Source of the DNA: SIG701 sp045611685
GTDB taxonomy: Bacteria; Bacillota; Clostridia; Oscillospirales; CAG-272
Direction of reading: 5' to 3'
Length of the DNA stretch: 59,911 nucleotides
Assembly (NCBI GenBank): GCA_045611685.1
Contig: JAZKXO010000123.1
Span: forward strand, 1 to 59,911
Shown here: positions 50,705 to 57,521 of the stretch, one piece after another
How positions within the stretch are numbered: the first letter of the stretch is position 1
Layout: every line of letters starts with the position of its first letter
The notes under the pieces: model-generated
Database searches by the model: none
Seen by the model: the letters and a program-made list of their open reading frames with translations, nothing else
Told to the model about the DNA's origin: nothing
Translations under genes and position numbers: made by a program

Positions 50705-51222
50705 CTTTCAGCCTCCTTCACGACGCGGATTCTGACTTCCTGGCGGCCGAACTGAAGGGCGTCGGCGTGGTCTTCGAAGTAGACGTCGATCTTCAGGCCC
50801 TTAATGGCGCCGCCGCGATCCTGGACTATGTATTCCCCCAGGCCTTCGACCTGAAGGACGGTTCCAGGCGGATAGACGTCCCAGTGAGCGGCGATCGTGA
50901 CGCCTTCCTGGGCGATAGCGCCCGACGCGGTGTAGACGATACCGTTCGGCCGGTTTTCGGCCCACACGCCACAGCATTTTTCACAGGGACAGTAAGCCGT
51001 CGCCGTGACGGTCGTCCAGGCTTCTTCTGGGTCCGGTGGGGGAAGAATAGTGGCGGACGGTTTAGACGTCGCCAGGGGCGCCAGAATTGCTTCCTGGGCG
51101 CCTTTTGTTTCTTCCTGGACAATTCCTTCGGCGGCCGCCGGTTCGGCCGCCATAACGAAGGACGTACACACCAGGACACTTCCCAGAAGCAGACACAGAA
51201 AATTAAATGTCAGTTGTTTCAT
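50701..51222 (-). CDS. Secreted 3D-domain protein in the early operon
   Basis: A 173-residue protein with a signal peptide (LTFNFLCLLLGSVLVCTSFVMAAEP), a Pro/Ala linker and a C-terminal 3D (Asp-Asp-Asp) domain (TATAYCPCEKCCG; GTVLQVEGLGEYIVQDRGGAIKGLKIDVYF). The domain is a double-psi barrel akin to MltA/RlpA-like peptidoglycan enzymes. Exported wall-acting proteins are unusual in an early replication block. Confidence 0.85.
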   Translation of the reverse strand: MKQLTFNFLCLLLGSVLVCTSFVMAAEPAAAEGIVQEETKGAQEAILAPLATSKPSATILPPPDPEEAWTTVTATAYCPCEKCCGVWAENRPNGIVYTASGAIAQEGVTIAAHWDVYPPGTVLQVEGLGEYIVQDRGGAIKGLKIDVYFEDHADALQFGRQEVRIRVVKEAER

Positions 51223-51455
51223 TTCGGTTCACCTTCCTTTTCAGGGATCGCCTTGAAGCAGTCACAGCGGACCACGCGGTCGGCTTCGTCGGCATGAATG
51301 GGACTGGGAAGACCGGCGTCGGCTCTTTCGATACAGGCGATACAATAATCACCATGTCGGTTCTTCCGGTCGTCGTGTATTTCCTGAATGTTGTCGCACT
51401 TGCGACAGTTGAAGTCGTATCGCCATTTCTGGCGCTCTTTCTTCCGGCGGATCAT
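51219..51455 (-). CDS. Small Cys-rich (zinc-finger-like) early protein
   Basis: A 78-residue protein with CRKC, CIAC and CDC motifs and a basic N-terminus; probable zinc binder. Function unknown. Confidence 0.6.
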   Translation of the reverse strand: MIRRKKERQKWRYDFNCRKCDNIQEIHDDRKNRHGDYCIACIERADAGLPSPIHADEADRVVRCDCFKAIPEKEGEPK

Positions 51456-51856
51456 ATCGGCCCACCGTCCTTCATGGCGTTTTTTATGTCGGAGAGTAGA
51501 TCGCGCGCCAGACAGTCAAGAACACCTTTTCCAATTTCGAAAAGATGTTTCTTTTCGTTGGAATGATAAGCGATCCTTTCCTTGATAATTTCCACAAGTC
51601 GGTTTTCTGGTATTTGATTTTCTCCATACACGGTTGACCATTGTTCAGCCATAGCCGCCGCGATTCCAGGGAACGTCTTACTTCGCACTTTTGCCCTTTG
51701 TTCGGCCGGAAGTTTCATTGTTTCCATGTGCCAGGGGTTGTCCGTTCCCTTGCCGTTTTTGTATTTAATTATTACGGGGTCGACTATATCTGTTCCAAGT
51801 CTTCGAAACTCTTTTGTCACCGCCTGACTTTCTTCACAGGCGATCAGTATCCTCAT
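51452..51856 (-). CDS. Internally deleted methyltransferase-like protein
   Basis: A 134-residue protein. The start MRILIACEESQAVTKEFRRLG is that of phage DNA methyltransferase-like proteins, and RAKVRSKTFPGIAAAMAEQW resembles their C-terminal block. The catalytic middle (SAM site and PP[CW]-type motif) is missing and the two blocks lie only some 40 residues apart. A further 58 residues follow. Probably non-catalytic or repurposed; the comparison is from memory of the family. Confidence 0.5.
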   Translation of the reverse strand: MRILIACEESQAVTKEFRRLGTDIVDPVIIKYKNGKGTDNPWHMETMKLPAEQRAKVRSKTFPGIAAAMAEQWSTVYGENQIPENRLVEIIKERIAYHSNEKKHLFEIGKGVLDCLARDLLSDIKNAMKDGGPI

Positions 51857-52119
51857 AGGCCCACCGCCTTTCTGGCGGCCAGGTTTTCGGCTGACCGCTG
51901 TTCACAGTAGGCGGAAAAGGCCATTCCGCGGATCACGTCGGGGATCAGTAAGACCAGGTATTCGTCACCGTAACCGTCTTCGCCCCATTCGCGGCCGGCG
52001 GACCGGTTCGCGACTTCCATTTTTCTTCTGGCGTATTGTTCGGCGTCTGCGAAGAATACGGGACACAGTTCGACGCCCAGTTCGGCTTCGACTGCGATCT
52101 GAAGATCAGTCTTTTCCAT
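51853..52119 (-). CDS. Small early protein of unknown function
   Basis: An 88-residue mixed protein (MEKTDLQIAVEAELGVELCPVFFADAEQYARRKMEVANR). No family recognised. GGGAGG precedes the start; overlaps both neighbours. Confidence 0.65.
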   Translation of the reverse strand: MEKTDLQIAVEAELGVELCPVFFADAEQYARRKMEVANRSAGREWGEDGYGDEYLVLLIPDVIRGMAFSAYCEQRSAENLAARKAVGL

Positions 52120-52339
52120 GCTTCAGACCTCCCTTCAGGTGATCCGGCATTTCGGCCGGAAGGACGGCCTGGTGGACCAGGACAAGGTCACTTTCGTCCA
52201 CCAGGGAACCGTTGAAGAAGTGGACCAGGGCGCCGGTGGAAAGTTCGACCGCCTGGTTCGCTTCGGTTGTCTTTACATACGGCCAGTTGTTGTCTTCGAA
52301 GACGTCGCCGGCCTTCAGATCACCATATTTTACTTTCAT
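52106..52339 (-). CDS. Small protein related to the N-terminus of the DUF6273 target
   Basis: A 77-residue protein (MKVKYGDLKAGDVFEDNNWPYVKT...) whose start resembles that of target 2 just upstream (NAKIKDLAPGTVFNAG). It may be a stand-alone copy of the N-terminal subdomain. The start at 52339 lies inside the end of the target gene (20-bp overlap). Function unknown. Confidence 0.65.
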   Translation of the reverse strand: MKVKYGDLKAGDVFEDNNWPYVKTTEANQAVELSTGALVHFFNGSLVDESDLVLVHQAVLPAEMPDHLKGGLKHGKD

Positions 52340-53018
52340 CTTCGTCACCGTCTTCCTGGCCTTCGGCGATTCTGCGAAGGACTTCTTCGACAAGCTGTTT
52401 CGAAGTGAATTCGGCCAACAGTGCAGAATCAGAAAGTTCGACCTGGTCAGGTTCCAGGGATAAAGTGATCCCAGATTCCACATAGAAAGCCGGCCGAACG
52501 CCATAGTGGCCAAGGTACGCGTTGTAGCTGTCCAGACTGCCGTCAGGGTAGACATAGCGCGCATTGTGCGCGCGGCCGGCGTTCGGGGTGATCAGCCACC
52601 ACCAGTCGTCCAGGGCCAGAAGGTCCTGTTCGCTGTACTTGCGGAACATAGCTTCAGTCAGAAGGGCGATCTTGTCCTGAATGATACCGTAACCGGCGCC
52701 GCCTTCGTGGTCTGCCAGGTCCCAGTCGGCCGTCAGAATGTGGGCGGAACGGATAGGTCCTTCAGCCTGGTCGAAAGCGGCCAGGAATTCGGTGTTCAGT
52801 TCCTTCCGAAGATTGCTGAAGCGCCAGTCGTTCGGGTTCGTTTCCGGCTTTTCAGGTCTGGTCTTGAAAGGCTGATCCGCGAAATGGCGGTCGGCGATAC
52901 AGGTGTCGGCGATCAGAAGGGTTCTTCCGTTCGTGAAGTGTTCCAGAATCCGGACGTCGATCGGTCCGGCGTTGAATACGGTTCCAGGCGCAAGGTCCTT
53001 GATTTTAGCGTTTACCAT
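52320..53018 (-). CDS. DGR target 2: DUF6273-type variable protein in the replication operon
   Basis: A 232-residue protein. The DUF6273-like fold covers most of it (MVNAKIKDLAPGTVFNAG; WRFSNLRKELNTEFLAAF; DDWWWLITPNAG) and VR2 spans residues 144-178, ending GVRPAFYV. An acidic C-terminal helix follows. It has no signal peptide or tail-attachment domain. Its neighbours are RusA and small early genes, so it is probably made early and inside the cell. The start at 53018 has GGAGG upstream; a 40-codon extension within the RusA gene lacks support. Confidence 0.88.
   Translation of the reverse strand: MVNAKIKDLAPGTVFNAGPIDVRILEHFTNGRTLLIADTCIADRHFADQPFKTRPEKPETNPNDWRFSNLRKELNTEFLAAFDQAEGPIRSAHILTADWDLADHEGGAGYGIIQDKIALLTEAMFRKYSEQDLLALDDWWWLITPNAGRAHNARYVYPDGSLDSYNAYLGHYGVRPAFYVESGITLSLEPDQVELSDSALLAEFTSKQLVEEVLRRIAEGQEDGDEDESKIW
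52486..52589 (-). repeat. Variable repeat 2 (VR2) of the DGR, about 22 kb from the template
   Basis: A 104-bp copy of the template. All 14 differences fall on template adenines (sense strand), giving for example Asn to Arg, His, Tyr, Asp, Ser and Leu. GGCGTTCGGCCGG at the 3' side is unchanged, and both VRs share the same single-base difference from the template just after it. Confidence 0.95.
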
Positions 53019-53412
53019 TTGTTTTTCCTCCTTCGAATTCTTCGATCGTGACTTCGATTCGTGGGTCTTTCGGGTCCACGGCGAAGTCGTCTGTGAAATG
53101 CTCGATCTGGCCCCACCCGTCATTATCCAGGACGCCACAGTGGACCAGGCTGTCCTGAATGAACTTTTTCGCGAAGGCGATATTGTCCTTATCGCGACGA
53201 CGGTTCGGTTCGATCCACAGATAGTGGATCACGACGGGGCGGTCGAAATGGACGCCGCGAAGCTGTGTCTTTACCATATAGCCGATCACGTTTTCGGCCT
53301 GTTTCTTCATGGCGGCAGCCTTATACTTACCCTTGACGGCTCTTTCGGCGTCAATGTATTCGTTTAACCCTGGCAGAAGGCCAGGAATGGTCAGTTTGTA
53401 CTGTTTTTTCAC
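53005..53412 (-). CDS. RusA-family Holliday junction resolvase
   Basis: A 135-residue nuclease (KQYKLTIPGLLPGLNEYIDAERAVKG; WIEPNRRRDKDNIAFAKKFIQDSLV; LDNDGWGQIEHF) with the paired Asp residues of RusA (RRRDKDN, DNDGW). Resolves branched DNA during replication. The internal GTG at 53412 follows AAAGGACG and gives the usual RusA start; a start at 53433 is possible. Confidence 0.93.
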   Translation of the reverse strand: MKKQYKLTIPGLLPGLNEYIDAERAVKGKYKAAAMKKQAENVIGYMVKTQLRGVHFDRPVVIHYLWIEPNRRRDKDNIAFAKKFIQDSLVHCGVLDNDGWGQIEHFTDDFAVDPKDPRIEVTIEEFEGGKTNGKR

Positions 53413-53429
53413 TCGTCCACGTCCTTTCC

Positions 53430-54284
53430 TCACAGGCCCAGAATCTTTCGGGCCTTGTCACGCCGTTCGGCGGCGTTCTGGGTTCGCCTGGATTCGCCGG
53501 CAAGTTTCAGCTTGATCGGACACATTTCCAGGATTCGCTCATAGATTCGCGCATACCCCAGGGAAGGCGGATTCTGAAGGTCAGCCAGGGAAAGATTCGT
53601 GGTGACGATCAGGGGTTTTCCGGAACGGCTTCGGGCGTCTATGATGTTGAAGACCTGTTCGACGGAAAACGACGTGTCACGTTCGACGCCCAGGTCGTCA
53701 ATGACCAGAAGGTCATAACGGTTCAGCTTGTCCAGGAATTCCTGTTTGTCTTCGCCGAACCCCTGGAGTTTGTTCAGGATTCGGGGAAAGTTCGTGACGC
53801 TGACCCTGACACATTTGTCGATCAGTGCGTTCGCGATACAACAGGCCAGGAAGGACTTTCCGGTCCCGACGCCGCCATAGAACAGAATTCCGATATTGTC
53901 GGCCTTCATTTCCTCCCAGTGGTCGACGTACTTCAGACAGACTTCGGACGTCTTCTGGTTCCGGCCGTCGTCCTGGTCGAAGGTCTGGACCAGATATGAC
54001 GGATAGGTGATCCCGTCCTTTCGGCGGCGTTCACATTCTTCGCGGAATTTCCGCTGTTTTTCTTCGGCTTCACGCCGGTCACGTTCTTCGGTCTGGCATT
54101 TGCACAGGAACGGAAGGACCTTCTTCCCGTGTTCACCGAAGTCGTAAACACCTTCTTTTCGCGTGTGACACTTTCCGCAACACAGAAGACCTTCTTCGTC
54201 GCGATAGTCTTCGGGTTCAGGCGGATTGTTTTGTCTGTGGGCGGCCGCCATTGTGTCTATGGCAATATCAAACACGTTCTTCAC
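53430..54284 (-). CDS. DnaC-like helicase loader ATPase
   Basis: A 284-residue AAA+ protein. The N-terminus carries a Cys cluster (CCGKCHTRKEG; CKCQTEERDRREAEEKQRKF), then Walker A FYGGVGTGKSFLACCIANAL, Walker B LLVIDDLGVERDT and sensor VTTNLSLADL. Loads the host replicative helicase with the upstream initiator. GTG start overlaps the initiator stop (GTGA). Confidence 0.93.
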   Translation of the reverse strand: MKNVFDIAIDTMAAAHRQNNPPEPEDYRDEEGLLCCGKCHTRKEGVYDFGEHGKKVLPFLCKCQTEERDRREAEEKQRKFREECERRRKDGITYPSYLVQTFDQDDGRNQKTSEVCLKYVDHWEEMKADNIGILFYGGVGTGKSFLACCIANALIDKCVRVSVTNFPRILNKLQGFGEDKQEFLDKLNRYDLLVIDDLGVERDTSFSVEQVFNIIDARSRSGKPLIVTTNLSLADLQNPPSLGYARIYERILEMCPIKLKLAGESRRTQNAAERRDKARKILGL

Positions 54285-55063
54285 TGCTGATCACCACCCA
54301 GAAAGTCTTCGCCGTCGTCGTAGTTTTTGGCGGCGGTCGGCTTCGGTGAAGGCGTTACCTCTGCGCGATCATATTCGTTCCAACGCTCACCGCGAAGGAA
54401 TGTGGCCGGATAGGGAATGAAGCGACCTTCGTCCTTTGTCCACTGTTCAGAACGCTTCCAACGCTCGACACCCTGGACGATCTGGTCGATAAGGTTGTCG
54501 TCAGGCTTGATCTGGTTCCAGACCTTCACAGCGTCCTTCTTCCCGACCTTACGGGGATAAGCAGACCAGAAACGGTCAAAACCGTCGCGGCCACCGGCGC
54601 CGTTCTGCGCCGTTACTCGTTTTCGTTCCTCGTTTACGTTTTCGTTTTCGTTTACGGAAAAATCTGTTTGCATTTGCGCGCAAGTGTCAAATTCTTCACC
54701 TGTTTCCTGTTGTGTGCAAATGCTATCAAGGGAACACGGAAGCGGAAACTTGCTTTTCTGTGCGCGTCTGTTCTGGTGTTTGTCCCAGGACAGCAGTTTC
54801 AGGTATTTCTTGCCGTCTTCGGCGGCCGTGTATGTAGCCACCAGGCCGGCCTTGCACAATTCGGAAAGCCAGGAAGCGACTTTTCGTTCGGTCGGGACGC
54901 TCAAAGGGAACAGAAGTGAAGCGATAATCTTCGGGTTCCCGTGGTACAGGCCGAAGTCGTCCGCTTTGACGATCAGACGATAGAACAGGACTTCCGCTTC
55001 GGCCGAAATTGTGGCCAGGTTTTCCGACGTGCAGATCGATTCTTTCAAAATGCGACTTGGCAT
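54281..55063 (-). CDS. Phage replication initiator/replisome organizer
   Basis: A 260-residue protein. The N-terminal winged-helix region (ISAEAEVLFYRLIVKADDFGLYHGNPKIIASLLFP) and C-terminal FDRFWSAYPRKVGKKDAVKVWNQIKPDD...PATFLRGERW are typical of phage initiators paired with DnaC. The low-complexity middle (VNENENVNEERKR) could include an origin in the DNA, as in other phages of this type, but no iterons were recognised. Confidence 0.85.
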   Translation of the reverse strand: MPSRILKESICTSENLATISAEAEVLFYRLIVKADDFGLYHGNPKIIASLLFPLSVPTERKVASWLSELCKAGLVATYTAAEDGKKYLKLLSWDKHQNRRAQKSKFPLPCSLDSICTQQETGEEFDTCAQMQTDFSVNENENVNEERKRVTAQNGAGGRDGFDRFWSAYPRKVGKKDAVKVWNQIKPDDNLIDQIVQGVERWKRSEQWTKDEGRFIPYPATFLRGERWNEYDRAEVTPSPKPTAAKNYDDGEDFLGGDQQ

Positions 55064-55078
55064 TTCTTACACCACCTT

Positions 55079-55852
55079 TCAAGCGTTCTTCTGGCAAGCG
55101 CGACACATTTCGCGGCCATACTTTTTCATAGAATATTGCTGTTCGGCGGAACTGATAGGTCCGCCACATACAGGACACACAGGACCGGCCGTCTGGCCGT
55201 TATTCTGGGCCTGTGGCGCGCTTTGCGGTGCGCGGTTGGTAGTTTGTCCACCCTGGGCCGGTGCGGCGTTCTGTGGCGCGTTCTGGGCGGTTCTGGGCGC
55301 CTGGGTGTAGCCGTTCATATTGAAGCGGACAGCGCCGTTCCGGTCCACGATCACCAGGTCACAGATTTCGCGGCGGTCGTCATAGGCGATCTTCGACACC
55401 TTGAAGCGTGTGTTCGAATAGCACTTGAAGACTTCCTTGTTTCCCTGGCGTTCGGAATAGAATTCGTTGTCAGCCAGTTCGACATAAATGAACGGGCCGG
55501 TGTAAAGTTCGCGGCCGATCCCGACGTTAAAGCCGGCGCGTTTGAAGGCGTCTGATGCCTGGCCTTTTTCCTTTTCGGTGTTACTCTCGACACCGACGTC
55601 CTGTTTCCGGACCCAGGTCTGTTTTTCTTCGTCCCAGATGTCGATCGAACAGAACAGGTTCCCGTTGATTACTTCGTGGGTTCTCTGCCAGTTGCCAGGA
55701 CCGAAGACCAGGTCCAGGATTCGCATATCGACACGGGCGTCCTTGTAAAGCAGAAGGACCGCGCCGACCTTGCCGGTCTTCGCTTTGCTGACAGACTGAA
55801 CGCGACAGTCAATGTCCTGTTCAGTCAGAAGGGGAATGGTGAATTCTTTCAT
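55079..55852 (-). CDS. Rad52/Sak-like single-strand annealing protein with C-terminal zinc ribbon
   Basis: A 257-residue protein. The core (ARVDMRILDLVFGPGNWQ; KGQASDAFKRAGFNVGIGRELYTGPFIYV) is the Rad52/Sak pattern of phage annealing recombinases. A Gln/Ala-rich linker leads to a zinc ribbon (CPVCGGPISSAEQQYSMKKY...CRACQ). Works with SSB and RusA in recombination-dependent replication. Confidence 0.85.
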   Translation of the reverse strand: MKEFTIPLLTEQDIDCRVQSVSKAKTGKVGAVLLLYKDARVDMRILDLVFGPGNWQRTHEVINGNLFCSIDIWDEEKQTWVRKQDVGVESNTEKEKGQASDAFKRAGFNVGIGRELYTGPFIYVELADNEFYSERQGNKEVFKCYSNTRFKVSKIAYDDRREICDLVIVDRNGAVRFNMNGYTQAPRTAQNAPQNAAPAQGGQTTNRAPQSAPQAQNNGQTAGPVCPVCGGPISSAEQQYSMKKYGREMCRACQKNA

Positions 55853-55864
55853 GTCGCCGCCCCC

Positions 55865-56359
55865 TTACTTGATCTGAATGTTTCGGTTTTCGATCAACGA
55901 CGCGCCGGTGATTTCCTGGCCGGCCTGAATTGCCTTCTTGATCGCCGTCTTGTCCGGCTTCGTGGACACGGTTTCCACGATATAGTCAGCCGGAAGGGCG
56001 CCTTCGTCGTCGATACTTACCGCGACGGACTTTCTGAAGGACACGCGGACCTTTGCGGTTTCGACCTTCTCGCGGCCGGCGGCGTCCAGACAGGAAGTCA
56101 GATACTTCTTCATGTTGTCAACCTTACGTTCTGCGCTCTTTCTGCGCTCTGCCAGGCTCGATTCCTCTGTCTTCAGGGAACCGATAAAGGCTTCCAGGTT
56201 CTTAATGTAACAGGCCACAGATTCGGCCTTTTCCTCAAACACACCAGCCAGGGCGTCCACTGCTTCGAAATTCAGGATTTCGCCGGTTTCTTCGTCGACC
56301 TCCAGGCGGTCGAAGGCTTCCAGATATTCACGGGTGATTTCATACAGGCTATTATTCAT
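55865..56359 (-). CDS. Siphovirus Gp157 family protein
   Basis: A 164-residue coiled-coil protein (SLYEITREYLEAFDRLEVDEETGEI; EEKAESVACYIKNLEAFIGSLKTEESSLAERRKSAERKVDNMKKYL) of the Gp157 family, commonly next to phage recombination genes; once linked to phage resistance in streptococci. Function unknown. Confidence 0.92.
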   Translation of the reverse strand: MNNSLYEITREYLEAFDRLEVDEETGEILNFEAVDALAGVFEEKAESVACYIKNLEAFIGSLKTEESSLAERRKSAERKVDNMKKYLTSCLDAAGREKVETAKVRVSFRKSVAVSIDDEGALPADYIVETVSTKPDKTAIKKAIQAGQEITGASLIENRNIQIK

Positions 56360-56666
56360 TCGGGGAACCTCCCTTCAGGACGGCCTTCGCGTCATTCAAA
56401 CAGTGACCCAGGAAGGCGATCACGTTGTTCACTTCTGCCGGAAGATCGGCGGTTTCAAGGGTCTTGAAGATTTCTCCGGACACGCTGTCCAGGATCGCGG
56501 CGGCCTTGTCAGCGCCGGCGGCCTTTGCTTCTGCTTCCTTGAAGCGGTTGAACCAGTCGGTCGAACTGCGACGTTCATATTCCAGACTTTCGGTCAGTTC
56601 GCGGTTCTCGACCAGGATCTTTAAGGTAAAAGCCTTCACGGCTTCAGTGTCATAAAAATTCAGCAT
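56352..56666 (-). CDS. Helical early protein of unknown function
   Basis: A 104-residue charged, helical protein (YDTEAVKAFTLKILVENRELTESLEYERRSSTDWFNRFKEAE). No family recognised; overlaps the Gp157 gene by 8 bp. Confidence 0.65.
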   Translation of the reverse strand: MLNFYDTEAVKAFTLKILVENRELTESLEYERRSSTDWFNRFKEAEAKAAGADKAAAILDSVSGEIFKTLETADLPAEVNNVIAFLGHCLNDAKAVLKGGSPNE

Positions 56667-56692
56667 TGAAATTTGCTCCTTTCTGTGCTATA

Positions 56693-56854
56693 CTATTTAC
56701 AGGTATTTTTGGAATGGGCCGTTTCGGTTGTTGTGGTGACGACGAAACGGTCTTTTTCTGTTTCTTCGATCGTGATTTTCTTTTCACCAAGAAGAATCAG
56801 GCTTTTCACAGCTTGTCCGACCTGGACGGGTGACAGTGTCGCGGTGTACTTCAT
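56693..56854 (-). CDS. Very small early protein
   Basis: A 53-residue protein (MKYTATLSPVQVGQAVKSLI...) with a strong ribosome binding site (GGAGGAAACGCC). It overlaps the end of the upstream membrane protein gene by 71 bp. Function unknown. Confidence 0.6.
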   Translation of the reverse strand: MKYTATLSPVQVGQAVKSLILLGEKKITIEETEKDRFVVTTTTETAHSKNTCK

Positions 56855-57095
56855 GGCGTTTCCTCCTTTCCTTGCGTACTGGGAAGGCGCCGGCCAGAAG
56901 TAGCAATCCGGCCCAGATGAACATAAACCCGAACATTCTGACCGTTCCTTCCAGAAGCGGAACCGTGTCACATTCGATCGCGCCGGCCGACCCTATCACG
57001 GCCAAGAAGGCGAACACCGAAAGAAGCGACGCCGTGTTCCTTATGGCCAGGCGAATTCGGTTCCGTTTTCGCCTGGCGGCCTGTGATCGCGTCAT
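56784..57095 (-). CDS. Small two-TM early membrane protein
   Basis: A 103-residue protein: very basic N-terminus (RSQAARRKRNRIRLAIRN), two hydrophobic segments (ASLLSVFAFLAVIGSAGAI; MFGFMFIWAGLLLLAGAF) and a basic tail. Its ATG overlaps the HTH gene stop (ATGA). Function unknown; early membrane proteins can serve in exclusion. Confidence 0.6.
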   Translation of the reverse strand: MTRSQAARRKRNRIRLAIRNTASLLSVFAFLAVIGSAGAIECDTVPLLEGTVRMFGFMFIWAGLLLLAGAFPVRKERRKRHEVHRDTVTRPGRTSCEKPDSSW

Positions 57096-57346
57096 GGGTT
57101 GACCTCCTTTCGTCTTCTGCCACGACGACGAATATTTTCCTGGTAGGTCTTCTGTGCCAGAACCGGATCGTAGGCCGGACGCTGATTCTGATCAAGTTCG
57201 CCAGTGTCGCCGCGCTTCAATTCACCATAAAGCGTCTTTTTCGGAACGCCGACAGCTTCAGAAATTTCGGCGGTGGTGACGCCTTTTTCATACAAAGCCG
57301 CGATCGCTTTTCTGTCGTCGAAGGTGATAGTCTTGTATGTTGCCAC
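57092..57346 (-). CDS. Stand-alone IS30-type HTH protein, first gene of the early operon
   Basis: An 84-residue protein. The HTH (ITFDDRKAIAALYEKGVTTAEISEAVGVPKKTLYGELKRG) aligns without gaps to the N-terminal HTH of the phage transposase at the other end (shared DR, EI, GV, T-Y, E, KRG). The tail is basic (ENIRRRGRRRKEV). GTG start behind AAAGGAG. It lies about 90 bp from attR and may bind the phage ends or operators, perhaps in competition with the transposase. Confidence 0.8.
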   Translation of the reverse strand: MATYKTITFDDRKAIAALYEKGVTTAEISEAVGVPKKTLYGELKRGDTGELDQNQRPAYDPVLAQKTYQENIRRRGRRRKEVNP

Positions 57347-57380
57347 GTTTTCACGCTCCTTTCTCGGCCGTTTTGGGTAT

Positions 57381-57424
57381 AAAAAAATTAGACTGCGAAG
57401 TTCGTCTGAACTTTGCAATCTAAT
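57381..57424 (-). terminator. Right-end palindrome and intrinsic terminator
   Basis: A 17-bp stem with two imperfect pairs (57387-57403 with 57408-57424) and an AGAC loop, followed on the minus strand by a run of T. It blocks minus-strand transcription entering the early operon. Its outer arm (57407-57422) resembles the left-end arm in inverted orientation and lies 15 bp inside attR. No clear early promoter was recognised between it and the HTH gene. Confidence 0.75.
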
Positions 57425-57437
57425 GTTACACCCTACA

Positions 57438-57451
57438 GTCCCGGATGAAAA
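57438..57451 (+). repeat. attR core (14-bp direct repeat)
   Basis: GTCCCGGATGAAAA, identical to attL. The host sequence after it (AATAATTTG) supplies the natural ABC stop codon in the rejoined site. Confidence 0.85.
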
Positions 57452-57462
57452 AATAATTTGTA

Positions 57463-57491
57463 TTGCTTTTCCCCGAAACTTGTGTTATAAT
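57463..57491 (+). promoter_or_regulatory. Promoter of the MgtC gene
   Basis: TTGCTT and TATAAT with a 17-bp spacer, 31 bp before the start codon and only 11 bp outside attR, so the prophage leaves it intact. Confidence 0.8.
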
Positions 57492-57521
57492 ATTCATTAT
57501 TTTTAAAAGAGAGGTTCCTTT

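Larger units (their letters stand above)
22021..57451. mobile_element. Prophage, contractile-tailed (PBSX/Xkd-like), about 35.4 kb, with a DGR
   Basis: The element is bounded by identical 14-bp direct repeats and contains a complete set of phage modules: regulators, replication, terminase, head, contractile tail, baseplate, fibre region and lysis. All but one gene read on the minus strand. No frameshifted structural gene was noticed, so it looks intact. It lacks any tyrosine or serine integrase; the single recombinase is an IS30-family transposase at the left end. Reconstructing the empty site restores the ABC gene stop codon and places the MgtC promoter directly downstream. Confidence 0.93.
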
